Positions 12,912-18,737 of a DNA stretch of 22,141 bases are shown one piece after another. Position 1 is the stretch's first letter. Every line of letters begins with the position of its first letter. The position numbers and the translations under genes were made by a program. The stretch is from a virus, in IMG/VR virus record IMGVR_UViG_3300035158_000238, positions 1-22,141 of that record; one strand, given 5' to 3'. The notes beneath the pieces were generated by a model, which was not told where the DNA came from, did no database searches, and worked only from the letters and a program-made list of their open reading frames with translations.

Positions 12912-13201
12912 TGAAAATCAAACACACACAAGGACCGTGGGTTGAGCACGATGACCTAACTGTCCGCGATAGCAAAAGAGTTGAGATCGCCAAGATTAAT
13001 GCTTTTGTGGACATAGTTAACTACAAAGAACCTTCCGTGATGGCGCAAGAAATACTTGCGAACTCTCGCTTGATCGCTGCCGCGCCCGATCTTCTGAAGG
13101 CTTTGGAAGATTTGATCCAAAGCTCCGTGACTAGTGCTTCTGTTCCAAAAATGAATCAAGCCAAGAGGGCCATCGCCAAAGCCAAAGGAGAAGAAGAATG
13201 A
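12911..13201 (+). CDS. HTPGPW-family phage protein (copy 3)
   Basis: 96 aa with HTQGPW (5-10; the second residue of the motif is Gln rather than Pro) and NSRLIAAAPDLLKAL (51-65), the canonical form of the family box, and the tail KRAIAKAKGEEE. Like copy 2, it starts in a TAATG overlap and ends in an ATGA overlap with a VEVE-tailed gene. The codons for the AKGEE tail contain AAAGGAG, the ribosome-binding site of the next gene. Function unknown. Confidence 0.8.
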   Translation: MKIKHTQGPWVEHDDLTVRDSKRVEIAKINAFVDIVNYKEPSVMAQEILANSRLIAAAPDLLKALEDLIQSSVTSASVPKMNQAKRAIAKAKGEEE

Positions 13202-13551
13202 ACGAACACGCAAAGAAAATCTGGCAAACTTGGCTGGACGGTGAAGATGTCGTCCAGTTCCATGCTGGAGGTCGCTGGCAGGACGCCAACCCGAACGAGT
13301 ACGCTAGTTTTCATCAGCCCCAATGCATGGAAAATCACTGGCGAATCAAGCCGAAGCCTGAAACCGAATTCCTGCGGTATCGCTGTTGGGTCGAGCGCAC
13401 AAAAGACGGATCATTGGTTGTTCATGCAATGCAACTTAATGACGACTCGGTCGGCGAGAGGAATTTCAGAATGAAGATGATAGAATCATTGCCTTCCTTT
13501 GTATGCTGGGAGGGGAAAGATCGTGTGGCGAAAGTAGAGGTGGAAGAATGA
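13198..13551 (+). CDS. WRIKP-containing phage protein (module copy 2)
   Basis: 117 aa. The N-terminal part (QTWLDGEDVVQFHAGGRWQD ... HWRIKPKPE) matches a common phage pattern in which a short W...GE.V.fr....W.d segment ends in YRIKP/WRIKP. The C-terminus SFVCWEGKDRVAKVEVEE is shared with the gene at 12490. SD AAAGGAG lies inside the preceding gene; start in ATGA overlap. Such proteins are frequent in phage accessory regions and uncharacterised. Confidence 0.75.
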   Translation: MNEHAKKIWQTWLDGEDVVQFHAGGRWQDANPNEYASFHQPQCMENHWRIKPKPETEFLRYRCWVERTKDGSLVVHAMQLNDDSVGERNFRMKMIESLPSFVCWEGKDRVAKVEVEE

Positions 13552-13868
13552 CACAAAATATTGAAGTACTAGATAAAAGAGTATTAGTAATCAATGATGT
13601 TGAATATGATATCATCAAAGAATTCTTTGTTCCTCAAGTTGGATGGGAACTAGATTACATGGCCTACATCATTGAGTATGAGGGTGAGCGACGACTAGTG
13701 TATTCAGATCATGGTGAATTGTACATAATGGATAAAGATTTAAGAGATGATTTAGGTCGGGAAGATCAAAATTTTATTGAAATTACGATTGAAATGCAAG
13801 AAGAACATATTGAAAACCTAAGAGAAGCATGGGAACTCTTGCAGGAAGAGAAGGTGAATGAAGATTAG
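13548..13868 (+). CDS. hypothetical phage protein, 106 aa
   Basis: Acidic protein of unknown function. ATG 13548 (ATGA overlap) is chosen over the upstream in-frame ATG 13503, which lies in the previous gene. Beta-rich first two thirds (VLDKRVLVINDVEYDIIKEF, MAYIIEYEGERRLVYSDHG) and a C-terminal acidic helix. It overlaps the next gene by 11 nt. The DNA is AT-richer than the preceding module, as is the next gene. Confidence 0.7.
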   Translation: MTQNIEVLDKRVLVINDVEYDIIKEFFVPQVGWELDYMAYIIEYEGERRLVYSDHGELYIMDKDLRDDLGREDQNFIEITIEMQEEHIENLREAWELLQEEKVNED

Positions 13869-14232
13869 AAATATCATATTTCGTGGTATGAAAGGGTGTA
13901 GTAATCACGGTTGTGTAGTTAATCCATACAAGTCGGTTGGCACAAATGGACATTGCAATTGTTTGATTGACATGAATAGGAGTCAGCTTTCCATTGTGCA
14001 AGAACATATCAACCAAATCGGTGATCGTGAAATTGAAGTTCAAACCAAAGAAGAAACAGATAGCTATCCTCTCTATGCAGTGATGCAAGTTGAAACATCC
14101 AGAGGGTTCAAGAACGAGTATTTTGTTGATATCGCACATGATGAAGATGATGAACTCGGACCTGAGAAGACTATCTTAAATATTGAGCGGGAGATTGCTC
14201 TCAAGGAGAATCTGGTCCCCCACAATCAATAA
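13858..14232 (+). CDS. phage protein with N-terminal Cys/His cluster
   Basis: 124 aa. Residues 11-36 carry a Cys/His arrangement C14, H17, C19 ... C33, C35 within GCSNHGC and TNGHCNCL, resembling a small phage family of the form 'C.NH.C......TNG.C.C'. This may bind zinc. The remainder is acidic with no recognised domain. The start overlaps the previous gene, and the stop overlaps the next ATG (TAATG). Function unknown. Confidence 0.7.
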   Translation: MKIRNIIFRGMKGCSNHGCVVNPYKSVGTNGHCNCLIDMNRSQLSIVQEHINQIGDREIEVQTKEETDSYPLYAVMQVETSRGFKNEYFVDIAHDEDDELGPEKTILNIEREIALKENLVPHNQ

Positions 14233-14543
14233 TGATAGTACCATTCACAATGAACATACACGAAATCAAGAAATACTACGAATATCGAGGCATGAAGTTG
14301 CCCAACTCCAAGGAAGCTCTTGACTTTGCGGTCACCGAGATCGGCGAAGCAATGGATGCATGGATTCGGGAAAATCAAGAAGGATGGTCTCGGAACAATC
14401 CTGACAAGAAGAGCAATCTTGCCTTTGAGCTTGCCGACACTTATCAGATGTTGGAAATCGCAAGCATTCTCCATAATGGTGCTACTCTTGAGGAAAATCT
14501 TCGGGCCAAGTGGGCGTCCAAGGGGTATCAGAACCGCAAATAG
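14232..14543 (+). CDS. MazG-like nucleotide pyrophosphohydrolase
   Basis: 103 aa all-alpha NTP-PPase of MazG/dUTPase type, which converts (d)NTPs to monophosphates and pyrophosphate. The metal-binding pattern is E36-x-x-E39 in EIGEAMDAW and E66-x-x-D69 in FELADTYQML. ATG 14232 overlaps the upstream stop; ATG 14250 (MNIHEIKKYYEYRG) is a possible alternative. Phage MazG proteins are usually linked to nucleotide-pool recycling or alarmone control. Here the flavodoxin and ThyX genes follow, and an alarmone-hydrolase-like gene lies 5 kb upstream. Confidence 0.75.
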   Translation: MIVPFTMNIHEIKKYYEYRGMKLPNSKEALDFAVTEIGEAMDAWIRENQEGWSRNNPDKKSNLAFELADTYQMLEIASILHNGATLEENLRAKWASKGYQNRK

Positions 14544-14548
14544 TATTG

Positions 14549-15115
14549 ATGAAAATTATCTACGCAACTCAGACAGGAAACTCAGAAGAGCTAGCTGAAC
14601 AACTGGGGAAATCTCTCAATATCACACCAGTTTCAATTGCTGATATTGATCTTGATGATCTTCAAAACGAGACCTGTATGTTTATCTTGTCAACATGGGG
14701 CGAAGGTGAACCTCCAGATGACGGCGAAAGGTTTCTTGATGAAATTGCATCATCCGATAAAGACCTTTCGGCAATGTCATACTCAATCTGCGGGTTAGGT
14801 GATGATTCGTATGAGATTTTCTGCGGCTTTGCCAAAGAAACAGACAAGTACCTCTCCCAACTTGGTGCCAATCGATTTTCGGAGAATGTGTACTGTAATG
14901 TTGATTATGAAGATGAGTTTCAATCGTGGTCATCAAATGTAATTTCGACACTGGTAAATAAGAATCCCACCAATCGTAGTGATTCAGACAAAGAGAAAAT
15001 CTCTCTTCTTATTGACGATCTCAAAATCATAAACAACAGAGTTAAAGAATGGGAATGGAAATGGCCAAACATACAAATCGAAGCACTTATTCGTGCTCTT
15101 CACCGCAAGCAATGA
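14549..15115 (+). CDS. flavodoxin (CysJ/CPR-like) with C-terminal extension
   Basis: 188 aa FMN-binding electron carrier. TQTGNSEELAEQL (8-20) is the phosphate-binding loop, STWGEGEPPDDG (48-59) the second flavin loop, and CGLGDDSYEIFCGFAKETDK (81-100) the third, in the style of sulfite-reductase or P450-reductase flavodoxin domains. About 45 residues after the flavodoxin core form a charged helical extension. ATG 14549 is chosen because the upstream part of the open frame lies inside the previous gene. Phage flavodoxins may feed electrons to ribonucleotide reductase or other phage enzymes; none of these lies in the window apart from ThyX, which normally takes electrons from NADPH. Confidence 0.85.
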   Translation: MKIIYATQTGNSEELAEQLGKSLNITPVSIADIDLDDLQNETCMFILSTWGEGEPPDDGERFLDEIASSDKDLSAMSYSICGLGDDSYEIFCGFAKETDKYLSQLGANRFSENVYCNVDYEDEFQSWSSNVISTLVNKNPTNRSDSDKEKISLLIDDLKIINNRVKEWEWKWPNIQIEALIRALHRKQ

Positions 15116-15270
15116 ATGAATCTGACTACGACTCAATGGGTAATTTCTCTCGATTTGGTAACCCATATCGAAAGATCGATCGCAGCAATAGTAATTCGCC
15201 CTTCTTATTCAGAGTTGCAATTGTCAGTGTAATCGCGATTATGGCGGTACTAATCTTTACAATTTATTAA
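15112..15270 (+). CDS. small C-tail-anchored membrane protein, 52 aa
   Basis: Starts in an ATGA overlap with the flavodoxin gene. Polar N-terminus (MNESDYDSMGNFSRFGNPYR) followed by a C-terminal hydrophobic segment (FLFRVAIVSVIAIMAVLIF, about 32-50), so the predicted topology is a tail-anchored, single-pass protein. No function is recognised. Confidence 0.7.
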   Translation: MNESDYDSMGNFSRFGNPYRKIDRSNSNSPFLFRVAIVSVIAIMAVLIFTIY

Positions 15271-15275
15271 CACCT

Positions 15276-15566
15276 ATGGAAGACTTCATCATCAGAGTCA
15301 ACGGACACGATTACACGATCACCCCCATGATCGTTGAGGACACTTCTTATGGCGATGAGATTGTCATCTTTTACACCGATCTTCCTTTTGAGAAGGACTA
15401 TCAGTTTGAGACGACAATCTCTCGTTCCGACTATGAAGAGTATGATAATCAAAATGCCTTTGCATCCAATTTCTCATACCACGAAGAGGGGCAAATCAAT
15501 AACATCCTGTCGCTTCTTCTGTGGGATGAAATCAACTCTTTTTTTGAAACTGAATTATCTGAATGA
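15276..15566 (+). CDS. hypothetical acidic phage protein, 96 aa
   Basis: Soluble, acidic protein with beta-strand pattern in the first half (FIIRVNGHDYTITPMIVED) and a helical end (INNILSLLLWDEINSFFE). It begins 5 nt after the previous stop, with no Shine-Dalgarno and no clear promoter. It overlaps thyX by 4 nt (ATGA). No family recognised. Confidence 0.7.
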   Translation: MEDFIIRVNGHDYTITPMIVEDTSYGDEIVIFYTDLPFEKDYQFETTISRSDYEEYDNQNAFASNFSYHEEGQINNILSLLLWDEINSFFETELSE

Positions 15567-16261
15567 ACAGTAATAATAGCAACGACGACATCGCTCAATT
15601 CGTTTCGGTCTCTCAGCCCGAGATTGAAGGCATTGAGAATCCCGAAGACCTCATTGCCTACTGTGCCCGAGTATCCAATCCTTCCAATCAAAGCAACACC
15701 GATACTGCTCCCCGATTGCTAAAGTATCTGATAAAGCATAAGCACTGGAGTCCATTTGAGATGGTCTCAATGACTCTTGAGATCAATACCACCCGTGATA
15801 TTGCTCGACAAATTCTTCGCCATCGGAGTTTCTCCTTTCAGGAATTTTCGACTCGATATGCAGAAGCTGAATCTGAGATGAGTCTTCGCGAGGCTCGGTT
15901 GCAGGACTCGACCAATCGTCAGAATTCTCTGCCCATTGATGATGACATCATTGCGATGCAATGGGAACTGACTCAAAAGATCGTCTGGCAAAATGCTCGT
16001 CAATATTATCAATGGGCTCTGGAAAAAGGAATTGCCAAGGAGCAAGCTCGGGCTCTTCTCCCCGAGGGTCTGACTCAATCTCGTCTCTACATGGCCGGGA
16101 CAATCCGGTCATGGATTCATTACATCGATCTTCGGTCGGGACCGGAAACACAAAGGGAACACCGAGAGGTGGCCTTGGCTTGCCAAGAGATTATGGCATC
16201 TCGATTTCCTGCGGTTGCCGAAGCTCTGGATTGGGAAAAATCGTCTTTGATGATGATATGA
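15563..16261 (+). CDS. thyX: flavin-dependent thymidylate synthase ThyX
   Basis: 232 aa. It converts dUMP to dTMP using FAD, NADPH and methylenetetrahydrofolate. The ThyX signature RHRxxSxxExSxRY is present as RHRSFSFQEFSTRY (86-99), and the C-terminal GPETQREHRE segment matches the family's conserved arginine/glutamine region. Length is typical. It starts in an ATGA overlap after a small hypothetical gene and lies close to MazG-like and flavodoxin genes, making a nucleotide-metabolism group. ThyX is common in phages that rebuild their own dTTP supply. The sequence appears intact. Confidence 0.93.
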   Translation: MNSNNSNDDIAQFVSVSQPEIEGIENPEDLIAYCARVSNPSNQSNTDTAPRLLKYLIKHKHWSPFEMVSMTLEINTTRDIARQILRHRSFSFQEFSTRYAEAESEMSLREARLQDSTNRQNSLPIDDDIIAMQWELTQKIVWQNARQYYQWALEKGIAKEQARALLPEGLTQSRLYMAGTIRSWIHYIDLRSGPETQREHREVALACQEIMASRFPAVAEALDWEKSSLMMI

Positions 16262-16307
16262 CTCCGAATCAGAGAGAACACAGGAATACTCACCACAGAA
16301 AAACACA

Positions 16308-16556
16308 ATGACTACAGAAGTAACAAACAAAGAACACATGGCTCAACGAATTCGACATCTTGTCGAGGAGAATCTTCGGGGTATCCACATGACATTTCAT
16401 ACCCCCGAAGATTTTGAGCGATTTGACTCTGCCAAAGATGCCATTGGCGAAGAGATTGCCGAGCTAATCGCCGAAAAAGTCTATGATGAATATCTCAAGG
16501 GATGCTCGGTTGGGTATGAGTATGGCATGAAAGATGGAGAGTCGGTCTATTCATGA
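16308..16556 (+). CDS. hypothetical phage protein, 82 aa
   Basis: Helical acidic protein (HMAQRIRHLVEENLRG, EEIAELIAEKVYDEYLKG). It is separated from thyX by 46 nt of A/C-rich DNA with no promoter I would call and no Shine-Dalgarno, similar to the leader before gp32. The end overlaps the next small gene (ATGA). No family recognised. Confidence 0.65.
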   Translation: MTTEVTNKEHMAQRIRHLVEENLRGIHMTFHTPEDFERFDSAKDAIGEEIAELIAEKVYDEYLKGCSVGYEYGMKDGESVYS

Positions 16557-16651
16557 ACCTCTCCTTTCTAGACATTATTATCTATTTGGCCTTGACGGCA
16601 ATTGCCGTGACCGCTGTCATCCGAATCAACAAAGACCTTGACGAGGATTGA
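16553..16651 (+). CDS. 32-aa single-pass membrane peptide
   Basis: ATG 16553 (ATGA overlap) to TGA 16649-16651. The peptide begins MNLSFLDIIIYLALTAIAVT, a hydrophobic span of about 20 residues, and ends in a charged tail (RINKDLDED). The stop codon is embedded in the TTGACA of the following promoter. The coding call rests on the overlap, the TM character and exact filling of the gap. Confidence 0.55.
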   Translation: MNLSFLDIIIYLALTAIAVTAVIRINKDLDED

Positions 16652-16676
16652 CATCGACGAAAAATCGTGCTATGGT
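16648..16676 (+). promoter_or_regulatory. sigma70-type promoter
   Basis: TTGACA (16648-16653), 17 nt spacer, TATGGT (16671-16676), then 6 nt to an ATG at 16683, the same geometry as the other leaderless units. However, ATG 16683 opens only a 6-codon frame. Confidence 0.65.
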
Positions 16677-16782
16677 CTCTTCATGTTCACGAATTCACGG
16701 TGATCACGGAAGTGTCCACAATGTCCCCCGTGATGTGATTCACAAGATGATCTCTCGCTGGGATCACAATCCGGTACTCTGA
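16672..16782 (+). CDS. small His-rich protein, start uncertain (36 aa as drawn)
   Basis: An open frame from ATG 16672 to TGA 16780-16782 includes IHGDHGSVHNVPRDVIHKMI and ends WDHNPVL; it overlaps the next gene as TGATG. As drawn, its start codon falls inside the -10 box, so the natural start may differ: the leaderless ATG at 16683 is in another frame and would join this one only after a one-base shift near 16695-16700. The His-rich composition and overlap argue for a real gene. Function unknown. Confidence 0.4.
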   Translation: MVSSCSRIHGDHGSVHNVPRDVIHKMISRWDHNPVL

Positions 16783-17222
16783 TGAAGATGTCCCTTTTAT
16801 TGGTAGTAATGACAACCTCTACTGCCTTTGCTCTTCTGGCCGAGACCAAGAAGCCAACATCTCAGGACATTCTGGTCGCGGCCACTCTGATTCTGGAGGC
16901 TGGAGGAGAAAGTGACCCTCGGGCCATGAGAGCGGTTCATGAGGTGATTGTCAATCGATCAATCAATCGGAATCTCAATCAAGGTCAGGTCGTTTTGCAG
17001 AGACTTCAGTTTTCCTGTTGGAATAATGAGGACCGAAGGGTTGAGCTTCTGAATCATGCCGTTGATCATCCAAAGTTTCATGACGCTCTGAAGATTGCCA
17101 TGAATCCACCCAGCAATTTCACTGATGGCGCGACTCACTATCATGCTGTCTATGTCAATCCTTACTGGGCCAAATCACTGAAAAAGACCATTCAAATTGA
17201 GAACCATATTTTCTATAAATAA
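16782..17222 (+). CDS. SleB-type cell-wall hydrolase (endolysin candidate)
   Basis: 146 aa. N-terminal hydrophobic signal (LLLVVMTTSTAFALLA, 5-20), then a Hydrolase_2/SleB domain: AATLILEAGGE (33-43, catalytic Glu candidates E39 and E43), VHEVIVNRS (52-60), LQFSCW (75-80), DGATHYHAVYVNPYW (115-129) and the final NHIFYK. This family cleaves peptidoglycan glycan strands. The signal suggests Sec export or a signal-arrest-release endolysin, so lysis may need less help from a holin; no certain holin is seen, though small membrane proteins lie just upstream. The start is set by TGATGA overlap with the preceding small frame. Confidence 0.85.
   Translation: MKMSLLLVVMTTSTAFALLAETKKPTSQDILVAATLILEAGGESDPRAMRAVHEVIVNRSINRNLNQGQVVLQRLQFSCWNNEDRRVELLNHAVDHPKFHDALKIAMNPPSNFTDGATHYHAVYVNPYWAKSLKKTIQIENHIFYK
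17214..17221 (+). promoter_or_regulatory. possible T4-type late promoter TATAAATA
   Basis: TATAAATA at 17214-17221, 15 nt before ATG 17237, is the T4 late promoter consensus, recognised by gp55 with gp33; a gp33-like gene is 1.2 kb downstream. The octamer overlaps the last codons of the hydrolase gene (TAT AAA TAA), so it may be fortuitous. I saw no other copy in the window. Confidence 0.35.
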
Positions 17223-17236
17223 TTCCGTTTTACATA

Positions 17237-18430
17237 ATGAGTAAGATATTTGGTAAAGACGGGCTCATCCCCAACGAGCCGCTCTGGAAAAACTGGGAGA
17301 AATTCCCGCCCGAAAAGTTTGCGTCAAAGGTCGGCGATATGCTGAATTTTTACAATTCGCATACCGACAAGAGCGATCTCAAGAATGATCTGCTTGAATG
17401 GATGGCCCACCAAGAATTCAACAAATCTGATGTGTCCAAGGTAAGGTCTCGGTATGATGAAATTCCGTTCACTGCTGCCAAGATCGCCCGAGCCATTAAT
17501 GTAGGAATGCCCGAAGAGCATCCTCTCAACGAGGGGCATCAGAAATCAACAACCGAATTTCTGAAGAAGTCGATCAATCATGTTCTGAATTCTGATCCTC
17601 CGGCCAAGATTGAAAATAACGACGAAGCCCCAGAATCCAAGCAAGCCCCCAAGATTTCTCCAATGGAAAGGCTGCGGAACAAGGTCGAATCAACGGTCGT
17701 GGCCGATCTCAATGTGATGATCGACGAATGGATCATGGCCTCGTCCAATCAGATTGCACCGATTGACATTGTGGCCAAAATCAAATCCAACGAAATTCCT
17801 CCCAAAGGAATCCCTATAATTCGAGAATGGATCAATCGTTCCAAGAAGGAAATTGATCTGGCCCGTGAAGGAAACGATCCTGATCTGACCGAAGGATATT
17901 CCTATCTGGGCAAACGCGCTCTCAATGCATGGTCCAAGAATCTGCAAAAGATGAATGACGATCTGGACAAGTATGAACGCAAACTGAAACAGCAGAAAAA
18001 GAAGTCTGGCAAGAGCAAGAGCACCCAGAAAAAGCAGACAGCGGCTCAACTTGCCAAACAGGTGGCCAAAGTCTCTTATCAGTCGTCTATTGAGATTTCA
18101 CCCTCTCTGATTCTGGAGTCAATTCAGCCGATTGAAATTCTGGGGTCTCGGTTTCTTTTCACCTTCAATTCCAAGTATCGCAGAATCTCTTTCTTTGCAG
18201 CCAAGAATCGGGATGGGATCTCGATCAAGGGGACGACTCTTCAGAATTTTGATACTGATCAAAGTTTCAGTCTTGTCCTTCGGCATCCTGAAAAGGTTCT
18301 CAATATGTTTCTGGATCAGAGCTCGAAGTCTGAAAGAGTTCTTCAAGAGCTTGACAAAGAGAATACAAAGCGTAATGTACCCAATGGCCGACTCGGTCAG
18401 AACACAGTACTACTTGCAAAATTCAAATAA
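17237..18430 (+). CDS. conserved T4-superfamily protein of unknown function, 397 aa
   Basis: Three regions. Residues 1-110 begin GLIPNEPLWKNWEKFPPEKF and are helical. Residues about 140-270 are a charged helical middle with a Lys-rich linker (KLKQQKKKSGKSKSTQKKQ). Residues about 280-397 are a beta-rich C-terminal domain with FLFTFNSKYRRISFFAAKNR, GISIKGTTLQNFD and LVLRHPEKVL. I associate this C-terminal pattern with an uncharacterised protein found beside the 33-59-32 cluster in marine T4-like phages; that is recollection and should be checked. Position suggests a role in replication or late transcription. There is no Shine-Dalgarno; a TATAAATA lies upstream. Confidence 0.75.
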   Translation: MSKIFGKDGLIPNEPLWKNWEKFPPEKFASKVGDMLNFYNSHTDKSDLKNDLLEWMAHQEFNKSDVSKVRSRYDEIPFTAAKIARAINVGMPEEHPLNEGHQKSTTEFLKKSINHVLNSDPPAKIENNDEAPESKQAPKISPMERLRNKVESTVVADLNVMIDEWIMASSNQIAPIDIVAKIKSNEIPPKGIPIIREWINRSKKEIDLAREGNDPDLTEGYSYLGKRALNAWSKNLQKMNDDLDKYERKLKQQKKKSGKSKSTQKKQTAAQLAKQVAKVSYQSSIEISPSLILESIQPIEILGSRFLFTFNSKYRRISFFAAKNRDGISIKGTTLQNFDTDQSFSLVLRHPEKVLNMFLDQSSKSERVLQELDKENTKRNVPNGRLGQNTVLLAKFK

Positions 18431-18446
18431 GAGGTATTCACCCAAC

Positions 18447-18737
18447 ATGGAAAATATTGATGAAAATAAACTAAAGTCAGATCGTCGCAAGATGATTGAA
18501 CAGAAACTTGAACTTGCCTACACACCCAAGACTCTGGCCGAAGAGGTATTTGAGCTAGTAAGGAAAGACAAAATGAGGTATTCAGAAGCGATTGCTCATA
18601 TCTGTGAGACCAAGGAAATTGATCCATCTGACATCGCCAAAATCATTACCGGACCCCTCCACCAAAAGATTGAAGAGGAAGCAATCAATAATCATGTCAT
18701 CCCCAAGCGCAGAGGTGCAACCCTTGACGGCATTTGA
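18447..18737 (+). CDS. 33: gp33-like late-promoter transcription coactivator
   Basis: 96 aa. In T4, gp33 bridges RNA polymerase and the sliding clamp to activate late promoters with sigma factor gp55. The pattern EEVFELVRKDKMRYSEAIAH (32-51), CETKEIDPSDIAKII (53-67) and HQKIEEEAINNHVIP (72-86) matches the helical core seen in gp33 of T4-like phages ('yieAi...ce...ie...vakli...l..kie.eA...n.l'). Its place just before gp59 and gp32 supports the call. ATG 18447 is preceded by an A/C-rich stretch without a clear Shine-Dalgarno. A GAGGTG inside its 3' end serves the next gene. Confidence 0.75.
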   Translation: MENIDENKLKSDRRKMIEQKLELAYTPKTLAEEVFELVRKDKMRYSEAIAHICETKEIDPSDIAKIITGPLHQKIEEEAINNHVIPKRRGATLDGI

